Assembly (NCBI GenBank): GCA_030272585.1 | Contig: BSYQ01000010.1 | Location: 1,054,001-1,118,000 of the forward strand | Source of the DNA: Bryopsis sp. KO-2023 | Lineage: Eukaryota > Chlorophyta > Ulvophyceae > Bryopsidales > Bryopsidaceae | Reading direction: 5' to 3' | Length of the DNA stretch: 64,000 nucleotides | In this document: positions 24,140 to 35,877 of the stretch, one piece after another | How positions within the stretch are numbered: the stretch's first letter is position 1 | How the letters are laid out: each line of letters begins with the position of its first letter | Program-made: the position numbers and the translations under genes | Notes under the pieces: model-generated | Seen by the model: only the letters and a program-made list of their open reading frames with translations | What the model was told of the DNA's origin: nothing | Databases searched by the model: none

Positions 24140-26146
24140 ATGGAAACACAACATTTGTACAAGTATATATATACAAAAGAATTGGTAGCAGAAATTGGTA
24201 AATGCTCATAGGATGATCAATGGAGTCAGTGGAAGTGACAACAGGTTACGTTTTTGAAATTGATATGTATTTGTTTGATATGATATATATAAAAAAAAAA
24301 CACTTATATTTGATTGCGGGAGAGGGTTTTGCGTCGTTTGGTGTACAGTAGTAGTGTTTTTCTGATGGATATCGATATGTATGAACAGAAAGAGTGAAAG
24401 AGACGAAGAGTGAGGGTGTAAACCAAAGAAGAAAAAATGCTTTTGGAATAATTTCTTTTTTGCCGTGGTTTTTGAGCACAAAAACCTATCCTGTTGAAAC
24501 CAAATCCAATGTATATATATATATGTATATATATATTGTCGAGGATATGATGTGCACCTGTTTTCTGCATGTTTTATCTTGCATTGAGATTGGCTTTTGC
24601 ATTTCAAAAAGGATTTTTTACAGTGTTTATCTGTCTTGGTTCCCCCTTACCTACCTCCCAACTGTTTCAACCAATTCAACTTCCAACTGACTCAAATGCC
24701 TTTTATTAACCAACAAAAATAATCAATGCAATTAATGACACGAATCAACAAAAAAACAAACAAATCTGTGATGTGGATAAATCAAGTTTTCTTTGACACC
24801 GTTTAAATTTCTGTGTGGGATTATTTTATTTTATTTTATTATTTTTTTGTGGGAATATTTTCCCGACTTTTTATTTCAAAAAAGGATGTAGAAGCTCGAT
24901 GAGTGCAATGGGCTGGAATGCTTTGAATCTGGAGTGAACTCCCTTGTTTCGATATTCCATTCTTTCTCTTGGGGAAAAGTTACTTTGTGGTGTCCCTATG
25001 CATTCAATCCCATAAAAATTATTGAGAAAAATTGCAAGAGTGGTCAAACGCTTTCAGTTCTTTGGGCGTGGGATCAGTTAGCGGGTGGATCGATGAACGT
25101 TCTGGGTGCCCCACACACAACGCCTCCATCTACCAGCCCATCAAAAGGAGCGAACGCAAATTTCTTCTACCTATTTCAAAAAAAACTTTGACACGCTTGA
25201 AATGATGCGTTCACAGTTTGGTTGCAAACGCTACCTAATGGGTTTGGTGTTTATGGCGTAATAGTGGTTTGGTTTGGGTAGAGAGGTTGGTTTGTTTGGG
25301 AAGAGATTCAAATTTCACAAAGTGATTTCACACAAAACGCTTTCTGAACTTCACAACCATCCAAAAGACTGTGAAAGAGCGTCAGGTGTTGTTCAAGAAC
25401 TACACGGGCCGGACTACCCCAAAATCAGGTTACACAACGTTCAGTCTCAGTAAGTATCCCACATCCCATCCCTTGGGTTATGACTCACTTCACTTACATA
25501 TATATAATCAATCAAACAATCAAATACCATTGCGGACAGAATTGGTTGGCTGGCTGCAGGAACCTTTCCACACATGTGCTGAAACATTGATCGATTACAG
25601 TTCTTGTGAATATGCTCAAACCTTTTATTAAAGAAAACAAAACATCATTGTTGCCCGTGGGGCTGACGAAGGTGGCTTCGTCAGTAGGTTTTTGTGCACT
25701 GCTGACGGCGAGCCCATCAAAAAAAAAACATGATGAAACCCCCACTCCAAAAAAAAAAAAAACACTGAAAAAAAGAACAGCCCTAAAGACATACAATCGT
25801 TACCCAGCAACTTTCTTTTTTGTCCCTTTCAACCACAACCATCCTTGTTCTGAAAAACTCTATTTCTTCTTAACAACCCCTCGCATGTGTCAAATTCCAG
25901 AGGGAAAACCAAAAAAAAAGAAATAAAGAAATAAAACTTTCATACGTTGTACATATCAACATAGATTTTTTTTTTTCCCCATTGAGCCAATGAAACCCAA
26001 AATATAGCTGGGATATCAATTGTACTCCACCTTCTTTTCACCCGTCTTGATTTTTCTCTTGTTTTTTTCCTTGCTTGTATTAAGCAACCAAATAACACAT
26101 CCCATTTTTTTCCTTACTGTGATTTGTATAAGCCTCCCCCCCCCCC
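24140..26146. other. Intergenic region, convergent 3' ends
   Basis: The U-box gene ends at the left and the UBL gene ends at the right, so this is shared 3' flank. It is AT rich, with TA runs at about 23.92-23.94 and 24.51-24.54 kb. Only short open frames with no protein character are present. Confidence 0.55.
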
Positions 26147-29003
26147 TCACCCAAGGGGAACCTGTTTTATTTGCCCATTCGCAAGAACCAACCACAACAC
26201 CAGAGTAGAATCCTCCTGGATTTTGCATTCCTTGATTCTCATCTTGTCCCCCAATACTTCCCCCTTGTAAACCAATCGCTGCATTTTCGGATTGTATCCC
26301 CTGATCACAACAATCAAATAAAAAAAAATAAAATAAATCCCACAAAATATTGCATATAATATAAGATAATGTAAAATATTGCCGAGCAATTCTGAAGCTG
26401 GATCATTAATCTTAAAATAATTTGAGACCTTATCCATCCGATATTGGCTGAGGTTCAATCGCATTGTGGATGGATATTTTTATTCACTCTCTGTTTGTCC
26501 CAATCTTGTACAATGAACCCCTTGACAAAGGGATATTTCTTTTTTAATATTTTTATTTCTCAATTTTTTATTTTAATTTTCTCGAGAGCATTGATATGGT
26601 TCGTTTTAGACTGTGGATACAGTGGAGGAGATACTTTGTTAGTAAAATTGGTGCTATAAATTTGTCCCCTCAAAAAGTTGGAGCCCCGAGGATTGCCATA
26701 GCGCCAGCTCACAGAACTCCAGTTTTCAAAAAAACACAATCCTGGGCACCTGTTCGCATGAATCCTTTTCTTCAATTCTCCCACGGTTTCATTGGGATCC
26801 ACCTCCAACGTAAATTTCCTTCCTGCATCAGTTTGGACAGGAACCGACACCAACTCCCGTCTTGCACTGGAACCCACACTATCTGTTCCAGACCTTTGAT
26901 CACTGGTTGGCAAAGAAATAGCCCTGAAAAAACACCATCACCACAAATTCAACACGACGTCGTATTGAATAAAAGTCAACCCTTCTTCAAATGTATTTGT
27001 AAACTATTGACATATCTATCCCAGAAGGAGGGGGGGGGGACCTGACCCTCACCCCACCCCACCCCAAACGAAAACAAGAAAATTAAAAAGAAAAAAACTG
27101 TTACCACCAGAGTGGATCATTGCTGTTTCACTGAACAATTATTTCAAGATAAAAAGAGTTGCAGTCATCCAGTAATTCAGGTATATCAAAGAATTCTTTG
27201 CAAAATTGAGGGAAAAAAAATTGAATTTCCAGAAAAATTGCCTGGGAAAGGAGCGGTGGACACCATTTCCCGTCTGCATTTTGTCCAATTGGAAATCTGC
27301 CCTTTGATCTTCGTTGTTTTGACCATTGGGGCCACCCAGCTTGGATGGTGAAACCTTGAATTTTTCTGAAAAACAGAAATCCAAGTAAAACATAATCAAA
27401 TGACTTCACATAAAATTCACTTCACATATATGTTAAATCCATGTATGCCAATCAGTAGAGGGAAAAAAAATGAGGACCCCGAGCGGTCCATTTTCAAGCA
27501 AATGAAACATGAATCTTTAAACAAAATTAACTCGATCATTTACAGCAATATCCATTCTCTTAGGAGATGAAGGAGATTATCTTTTTGGTATTACTGTCAT
27601 CTCAGGTGGGATTTAATGCTCTTTTCATATGTTTTAAACCTGAAAATCGATCCCCAGCATGGTCCTTAGCTAGCTCGCCATATTCTCCACTCTCGCTGGC
27701 GGATTCAAATTCAGCACAAGTGGAAAACATATCAGAATTGCCCCGCCCTTTTTGCCTCCGCGCTTTCTCCCTGTGGCTGTTTGCGTCGATCCTTTCTCTC
27801 TGATCCAAATAAGCCTAGCAATTGATCCTTTTATTCAGAAAGGGATATGCTTCTAAACTGTATTTTAATTTTACGGAGGGTGGCATTTGCAAATTGGGAC
27901 CCCGCACCATATTGGGCCAAACCGGGGCACAGAGCCGTGCGGGTTTTTTTTGGCTCTGTGCGTGCCCAAACCCGGGTTTCAGGCTTCTGTGCGGGGTTTG
28001 CAAAACACCCCGCACAGATCGCGATTTCCCATAGTGTTTGACAGGATGATTTCTTCCAATCAATCACAATTCCATGGATAGCATTTTGTATAATTGCTCA
28101 ATTAAATTGCTGAACAATTGCTCAATTAAATACAACATCTATGTTTTAAAAAAATAGATGAAAAAAATAAAAAAATAAAAATAAATCAGGAATTTTTCTC
28201 TCAATCAGAAAAAAATCAGAAATCAGAAAATGTTGAATCCAGGACAAAAGGTACATAATTCAATTCATCTAGCAAACGTTTCCAAGCAATCATTGGCTGG
28301 GAAAGAAATCAAGGGTTGAAAACAATATTCATGCCATACTAGGGAAAATCGCGCAAGCATATTTACCATCAGTTTTTTATGTCACCACTCCAAAAACATT
28401 ATGATCAGGAAATAAGAATCTGGTGCTGACCTGGATGCTGAGGCAATCCACAGCCGCAGACTGGAAGAGCGAATCGGATGAATTTCCTGACGAATTTCCT
28501 AACTTTTCCAACGCTTTCAGCATATCCGGGGGATCCTGCACACTCTGGTGACTTCCAGACCTCACCAAACCTCCGCCGCATTGAATCCTGAACAGTGGCT
28601 GCTCGAACAGCAGATGCACGCCTGGCTCGCTCCACAAAACCGGGGCAAAGTGTCGGAAAATCGTTCGATTTTGCATGAACACCTTTTTGGCGGCTTCCAT
28701 CCCGGGAGGTCGAGCGAACACGGCACAGCCAGGGACATCGATTGCTTGCAGCTGCTCATCCCCAAGAGAATCCACGAGGGTGGTCACCGCCCTGACGAAT
28801 TCCTGTTTCGATCCGAAAATCAAGCGGCTGAATCTCTCCCCCAACTCGGCCTTTATGCAGCTGAGGAGTTTTGTGCCGGAGTGCTTCTTGCATCCATCAC
28901 GCTCGGCTCTATAGACCAGGACGTACGCGGGCTCGATCGGGTGAAACGAGGCATCCAGCTCTTCCAGCTGATCACCAAATTGTTCCGCCGTTGAATCCAC
29001 CAT
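26147..29003 (-). CDS. Protein with C-terminal ubiquitin-like domain
   Basis: Five exons, 29003-28431, 27799-27640, 27365-27242, 26902-26750 and 26300-26147, join in phase to 387 residues. The last 80 residues read as a ubiquitin-like fold: VSVPVQTDAGRKFTLEVDP, NETVGELKKRIHANRGYNP, MQRLVYKGEVLGDK and ECKIQEDSTLVLWLVLANG, matching the beta-beta-alpha-beta-beta layout. No C-terminal GlyGly follows (it ends QVPLG), so it is a fixed domain and not a conjugated modifier. Residues 1-191 are a GC-rich first exon with no domain I recognise; AYVLVYRAERDG there only faintly recalls a ubiquitin-protease C-terminus. The middle is Ser/Gly/Asn rich and likely flexible. The intron after 27242 appears to start with GC. 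A role as an adaptor to proteasome or ubiquitin machinery is inferred from the domain alone. Confidence 0.75.
27884..28020. repeat. GC-rich foldback element inside the first UBL intron
   Basis: Nested inverted repeats occur here: GCACAGAGCC (27927-27936) with GGCTCTGTGC (27952-27961), and CTGTGCGGGGT (27987-27997) with ACCCCGCACAG (28007-28017). CCCCGCAC at 27900-27907 is again the inverse of the right-hand motif, and TTTGCAAA-like words flank both ends. The block is far more GC rich than the surrounding AT-rich intron, which fits a small foldback or MITE-type element. Confidence 0.6.
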
Positions 29004-32000
29004 GTTGAGATCTGATCTCTCCCTTTGCTGCCGACGAGTGTCCAGAAAAAAAAAAAAAAACTTCGAACCCCGCGCGACACACAGCGCGGTTTCCGAAAAG
29101 GGCAAGCATTGATCGAATCGAGTACCTTGTATCGCCACGAGGGCCCTGTCCTGTCGCATTATTTTTGCGGATGACGATGTGATTGGGGAGCAACGAGGCG
29201 GTGGTATGAACAAGGTGGAGCGCAGTTAAACGTACAATCACCGACTTGTCGACAAGTCTTGTTTAATGCATCGCGTAATCATTGATTGATTGATTGAATG
29301 CATCACATTGTAGTATATTACAGATATAAAATCTGTCAACCCAAGAGTTTTTGCTCAACAAAGGATCCACCTCTGGAAACGAAATGAAAGCAGTATATCT
29401 TTTCTCTGGCATTATGGGGGGTGATGGCCTCTTTTTGCTGTAATTGATTGATTGATTGATTGATTGATTGAGTATATCTTTCACGCAGGGGGTGTGACCA
29501 TCAAGCCAGCCAGCGCCCAAGTTTTTGCCAAAACCTTGATCATTATCCGCGACCTTGGAGACTTGGTCGAAGTGCCTCGCGCAAGGGGATCTGAGCCTTG
29601 TTTTCCCCAAGCAGTCCTGACACCATCATCATCAATATTTTTATCATATCCATGCTTTAAAAAAGACCTGCAGAAGTATTCACACAATTATTTCACATAC
29701 CTTCAAACAGCCTTGAAAATACCCAGGTCCATTTCACACCTTTCGGCCTGGTGGCTGCCTACACCCTCCACGGGCATACATCCTCAGCGGTGTCCCGCCG
29801 TGTGGCCTGACGTTTTAGGCGACCACGTTTCGTGGGGTGAACTCGGCATCTGTTTCAACACTTGCCCTGTGATACTGACACAGACGTCTGAAGGCGAGGC
29901 CCCATCTAAGTTTTTACTAAAAACTTAGACAACTCTCCGAGAGTGCAAGAGTATGCAAGAGTCTTGCATACTCGTACTTCCTGAGCAAATATGCATGTTC
30001 GGCTCATGTAGGATGCTAGCTTGTAGTTCACTGTTGCATTAAAACAACAGCACCTTCGACTACTCATCTACCTTACTCTCGAAGTGTGCCATTGCAGCAT
30101 TTTTCCAGAACTAACAAAAACACTGCGGGAAATGAAGTTCAAAAGACACTCCCAAACAAGCATTGTTGCTGTGTTTTTTGGAAGGTTATATCAAATATGG
30201 GATTCACACAGCGATATTCTTTTGGGCACGTCAAACAAGTTGAGTGTTCATTGAAGACTATCCTTGACACAGGATAATAATGTTCATTGAGCCTTGATAT
30301 CAGCTCCACCTTTCCAGCAATCCATTGTCAAGACTGACCCAGCGCTCTGCCTAAGCGCTGCACGCTTATATATATATACGCTTAAGATGTTGCACGTGAA
30401 AAATGCTAGTTTCCATAATGAAAAAGAAGGGGGAAAGATTGATATCAGATATATATATACATATGTATGTATCATTGATATCAGATTATTGTGCAGCCAC
30501 GAAAGACAACTGGGGGATGAGGGAAGAGGGAAAGTTTTGAACTGTTGTGACCATTAACAGAACATCCAACATCCTGCACCCCTCCACCCCCCTTTTCAAT
30601 CTCAAACTGCATGTTGATCCTCTCTCTTAAAACTACAAATCCTTTCTTTCCTCCAGTTTCTTTCCCTTTTTAATTTGAAGCCCACCAACGCGAAGAAACC
30701 CAAAAACCCAAAAACGGGGTGATGCAAATTAGGCAAAAACGAAAAAAGATCGCCAAACAAAACCAGCAAGAGAGTCCAACAATTAGAAACAAAAAAAAAA
30801 GAAAACCACGAACCCAAAATATCTAACCCGATTTTATACAAGCCTTCCAAATCCGTACCCCACTCTCGTCAGTGTTCTATACATGCATGGAAAAACACAC
30901 ACACATATAGTCTTGAACAAAATCGCTACCGCATCACAATATATCACCATTGGATCAATTTCCCCCTTCTCTCTTTGTTCAGGCCGAAATTAATCACCGA
31001 CTTCCTTCCCACTTGCTTTTTCATTCTCTATGGATAAAGAGCTCCAACACAAATATATAACTGGACCCATGCAAGAACAAAACTGGAGGATTGGACGCCT
31101 AGGAAAAAAAACGTCTTTTTCTTTTCCCTCTATGCATCTCTCTCTTCCTCTTTTTTTTCCCTTTGCAAAAATTGAACTTCCTTTTTTTATGGGCAGGGGG
31201 GGGAGAGTGGAAATTAAGATTGTGTTTTTGTTGGCACCACCTGCCCCCCCCTTCCTCCCCTCAATCAGAAAAAAAAACACTCTTCTAAAAATAGTATGCA
31301 CATAGTTTCCCACATTCTTTCATGTGCATCTCCCGTTTGACCCCAGGAATCCACCCTCCAAGAAAAAGGGAAAAAACACACATGTGCTCTAAGCAATCGT
31401 CTTTCTCTACCCCTTTCTACTCCACCACCAAACCCCTCCAACAACCATGACTAAAACAAATGCCCCAAACACTCGATCAAACCAGCCCCAGTTCTTTCAT
31501 TTTTATCCCCCCTCCCCCCCCCCCGGGTTTTTTTGGGGCCCCCCCCCCCCCCCCCCGTCCGATTGCATTCTTCCATCTCCATCTAGAAATCAGCACCGCA
31601 CTTGCGTATCGCTAGGGAAAAAAGAACCAACTCACAACATTTTTTCTTTTTTTTCTTTTTTTCGCAACAGAGACTTACAACAAAAACCCTCGGATGGACA
31701 TAATCTTGAAAGAAAACACATCTACAGCAACATTTTTGTTTTCTTGATAAAAATCTTTAACAAAAACCCAATCATTGTTTTTTCATCTCTCTCTCTCTCT
31801 CTCCTCTCTTTTGAATCTATCATGCTTTTTTTTTCTTTTTTTTTCTTTTCCTCTCTACGAAGGAAATCACTTTTTTCATCCCTGTAATTTCAACATTTAG
31901 ATCTTCTATAGGGGTGGGGGGGAGGAAACAGGGAGGAGTGTGAGGGGTTCCAGAACTCAAATGTAGAAATTTCTCTAATATGTACAATCAGAAAAATATC

Positions 32001-32705
32001 TGCAAGTGCATGGAGGAAAAAAGAGCAAAAAAAAAGGAAGACCAAAAGGAAAGCAAAAAAAAAAAAAAAAACTGCGCTGAAAATACATGTATGTTCCGCC
32101 AACCACCCCTCGTAAATTATCACCGACAAGAAATCTCAATATCCACTTTTCCTCAAATCGTATTAAAACTGTTCATATAGGCGTTCTGTCCAGATTTTCA
32201 CCAAAGGGTGGAAGAAAAAGAAAGCACTAAACGGTTTCCTCCCCCAACCCTCCTTTTTTTCTTCTCTCCCTTCCTTCCTTTCCCCAACCCCCCTTTCTTT
32301 CCATGCTTATTTTCTCTCTTAACCAAAAGTCGAAAGCATCGAAAACAAAAGCACTGCACAAAAAGGACAAGAACTAGAACCTCCTTGCAACCAAATACAC
32401 ATAAATACAGTAAAAATATTTAATGGGAAATCAACTCCATTGTCCTCCCCCAGCTCTTTCCTTTTTTTGCGTGTTTTTCAAGCTTTTACGTCATTCCCCT
32501 CAAGTCTTTTTGATTAATAAAAGTAAGACATGGAAAACAAGAAGGGTTGTTTTAAAGAAAAAAAAAGCAAGCGGGTGGATCTTAGAGTGGAAAAAAACTG
32601 GTGGGGTCCTTCCCCCCCCCCTTCCGTAACTTTTCCGACTTGTGTTGAGCCGTTTCCCCCCCTTAAAACTGCACGCATGTTTTGTGTGTTTTTGTTCTTG
32701 CCCCA
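29004..32705. other. Long intergenic region with simple repeats and palindromes
   Basis: This lies between the 5' end of the UBL gene and the 3' end of the APAF-1-like gene. It holds GATT repeats (about 29.28 and 29.45 kb), a palindrome cluster (29.82-29.97 kb), TA runs near 30.37 and 30.45 kb, and C- and T-runs at 31.2-32.3 kb. A 154-codon + strand frame at 29464-29928 overlaps the palindromes and has no recognisable domain. I see no supported gene. Confidence 0.5.
29823..29973. repeat. Cluster of perfect short palindromes
   Basis: In order: CCACG-TTT-CGTGG (29823-29835), CAGACGTCTG (29881-29890), arms TCTAAGTTTTTA around one C (29905-29929), CTCTC-C-GAGAG (29933-29943), and arms GAGTATGCAAGA around one G (29949-29973). 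Arms are perfect in every case and the last four lie within 93 bp. Confidence 0.9.
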
Positions 32706-35700
32706 CTATCGCTTCTTGGAACTCGCCAAATCTTTCGCGGGGAATTCAAGGAAATGAACGACTCCATTACCATCCCCAGTAACCAATGTATCAATTTTTC
32801 CTGGTCCTGAAAACTGACAAGTCGTGAATCCAGAGTCGCCCAAGTAAACAGCTCTGAGACGTCCGCTGTGGGCCGTCCAAACTCGAACCACGCTGTTCGC
32901 AGAATACGTGGCTATAAAGCGAGAGTCTTGCGAAAAGCATGCACCAGCGATTTCATCCGTGTGCCCCTTCACAGTTTCCGGCACAAAAAGCAATTCAAGA
33001 TCCAAATTCAATATCATGCATGACGTTGAATTCTCACCCCTCCAGAAAACACAGTCAGATGGGATTGCCAATGCCAACACACTGCGTATATCCGCCAAAA
33101 AAAACATCCTTGATCTCTAGCCCAGCCTAACCATGGCTCAGTGTTACCACCTTTGACGTAGAGGAAAAGTGGCCAGAAAACAGCTCTACCCAGTTTAGCT
33201 CGATGCAAAAATTTTCAGAAAAAGAAAGCTCACCTCCAACACGCCGAGGCATCTTCCTTTTCTGATATCCCAAAGCCAGGCCGTTTTTCGATCAGCAATC
33301 GAGACTGCCCGTTGCCAATCAGGATCCACAGCCACGTGGTCGACTTGGCTGGGGTGGTCCAAGACCATGGTGCATTCACCAGTGGTCAAATCCCAAAGCC
33401 TGGCTGTCTTATCATAACCCGCCGTCAAGCACTGACCCCCATCTTCCCTTACAACAGCAGTAGTCACGACATCTTCATGGCCTGGAGGAGGGGAAAATAA
33501 CAAAATTGAAAAAATATTGAAAAACTAATCAAAAAAATATCACCCAAACCTTTAATTCATCTGGAAGCCTGAATAACAAAAAATTGACAATGCAAGGACC
33601 ACACAAACAGAAAAAAAGACACAGATGAATCGGGTCGAAACAGAAGTCAGGTTCAACAGCAAGAAACAAATGTCCAGAAAAAATACTCTAAAAAAAAATA
33701 AAAAAAAAATACTGTTGCAAGAAGTATTTTTTTTTTCAAAGAACAAATCACCCTTACCCTTTAAAACCATGACGCATTCTCCAGTAGAAATTTCCCAAAG
33801 CCTAGCGGTTGCATCTTTACTGATGGTGAGAGCTCGACTCCCATTGCAACACATGTAGACTCCATTCACCCCACCGGAATGCACCCGAACCCCGTCTCTC
33901 TCCCCCCTTCGGATCAACCAGCCAATGCAAGCCATTGACTCCAGGTCCCATACCGAAACAGTGGAGTCGAACAGCACAATGACAGCCTTGGAACCATCCT
34001 TAGAAACAGCAAACGATTTCATTCGACTGCCGCGGTGCTCCGGAAGGGTCCTGATGCATTCGCCCGATTCAAGATCCCATATACAAACCCGACGGTCACC
34101 TGTTTTAACCAAAGTATAAAACAAAGTAAAAACAAAGTAAAAAACATTGCCAAACCACCATACATTTTGGTCTTTTTTTCGCTCAAGACTGCACCATAAA
34201 GCTTCCAAAACTTTTCACCTTAGCGACATACAATTCCCCTTCCCCCCCCCTTAAAAAAATTTAAAAATTCTCTCTTCTTACAGTAGTTGTAAGAGAAAAT
34301 CAAAGAACCAATTGAAATGACCCGCCCCCCCCCCAAAAAAAACAGAAACACCTACCAGATGCGGTGACCAGATGTCGCCCTTCAGCAACAATGAATGCCC
34401 AATTCAATCCAGTTTGATGGCCTTGCAGCATGTGCCGACAGGAAGCTTGCCGAACATCCCACACCAAAGCGGCATTATCCTCTCCTATCGTCACCATGTA
34501 TCGGCCGTCGGGGGACGATACGGCCTTGGTCACTTTCCCTTGGTGGTGTTCTGCCATCACAGCCGCCGGAGCTTGCAGGTCCCACACTCTGGCAGTGCCG
34601 TCCTCCGATGCTGCAGGGAAATAAGCAAGTGAGAATGGATATCTTTGATCAGTGGAAAATTATATAAAAATAAAAGCGTTCTGTGAAATTTGTTAAGGAA
34701 AGCTCCACACAAAAACACAGTATTGGCCATTAGGGAAAGAGTATCATGTAGCATACCAGACATGTATCGATGCCGAGTAATGGATCTGGTCTGGTATATT
34801 AAACGACATGTCTGGTATGTTTATAGTCTATATAAAATCAAAATTGATTGAAGTTTAAAGTTTGAACTTGGGAAAATGGAAAAAAAAACACGCGAAGAGA
34901 GCAAAATAATATTAAAAAAGGATTATGAGGAGCACTAACGCTGTAAAGAGGTCTCGACACTGGGCATTGACAGAAAAGGTATTGACCGATTCAAGGGGTG
35001 TACCCGTAATTGCAAATCGGCCCTTGTAGGAAAGATCGACGGCATTGATTTCTCCACTGTGGCCCTTCAGGACTTGCAAAACCTCGCCCGACACCGCATC
35101 CCACACAACGGCCAGCTCATCACCTGCACCAAACACCCTCAACGATGCATACACTTGGAACTTTTTCCAAAACATGAAAATCGACTGTTCAACACATACA
35201 ATGTGTTGACCTGCTGCGGCAAGAAAAAAAAAGCTCAACTATCATTTTTTGAATGGGGCTGATCCGGGTTCGAATCCTGCTGAGAACAAGTCTGTCTCCC
35301 CGAAGGTGCTTGTGAGGTGGGCATATGGTCAAGGAATTTCCTTTTGGAATGCCCTTCTTATAACTGGACTTTTTGAAACAAGTCTGGAAAAAAGGTCAAG
35401 GTATTTCCTTTTTATACACGCACTTCTTGGCACAACAAGTCTGTCATCCAAACACCGATACCAACAACTTAGCCAATTGCATAAAGAACAAACATTGTGG
35501 AGCTGGCTCTCACCAGATGCAGTTATGACTTTGGTGGCATTGTGAGTGATGGCCGCATCATTGATCCAAGCACCGTGCCCCTGGAGCTCACAGCTTTGAC
35601 TGAGCGTCTGCAAGTTCCACACAATGGCGACACTATCGTCCGACACAGACACAGCTCTGTTGCCATCTGGGGTGATCCTCAAGTTATTGATTCGACCTCT

Positions 35701-35841
35701 ATGGCCATTAAATACTTGCTCGCAGACCCCCGTCCATAAATTCCAAACCCTGCCGAAGACGAGCAAAACATCACAGAGGTTAGAACAACCCACCATATAA
35801 AGAGAGAGGAAAAAAAATAAAAATAAATAAATAATTAATAA

Positions 35842-35877
<36 letters not shown>

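Noticed and set aside
29464-29928. 154-codon + strand open frame
   Set aside because: No domain, no splice context, and its end overlaps the palindrome cluster.
35262-35300. A tRNA gene at the GGGTTCGAATCCTGCT word
   Set aside because: No A-box, acceptor stem or anticodon arm can be drawn upstream, so only a tRNA-like B-box remains.
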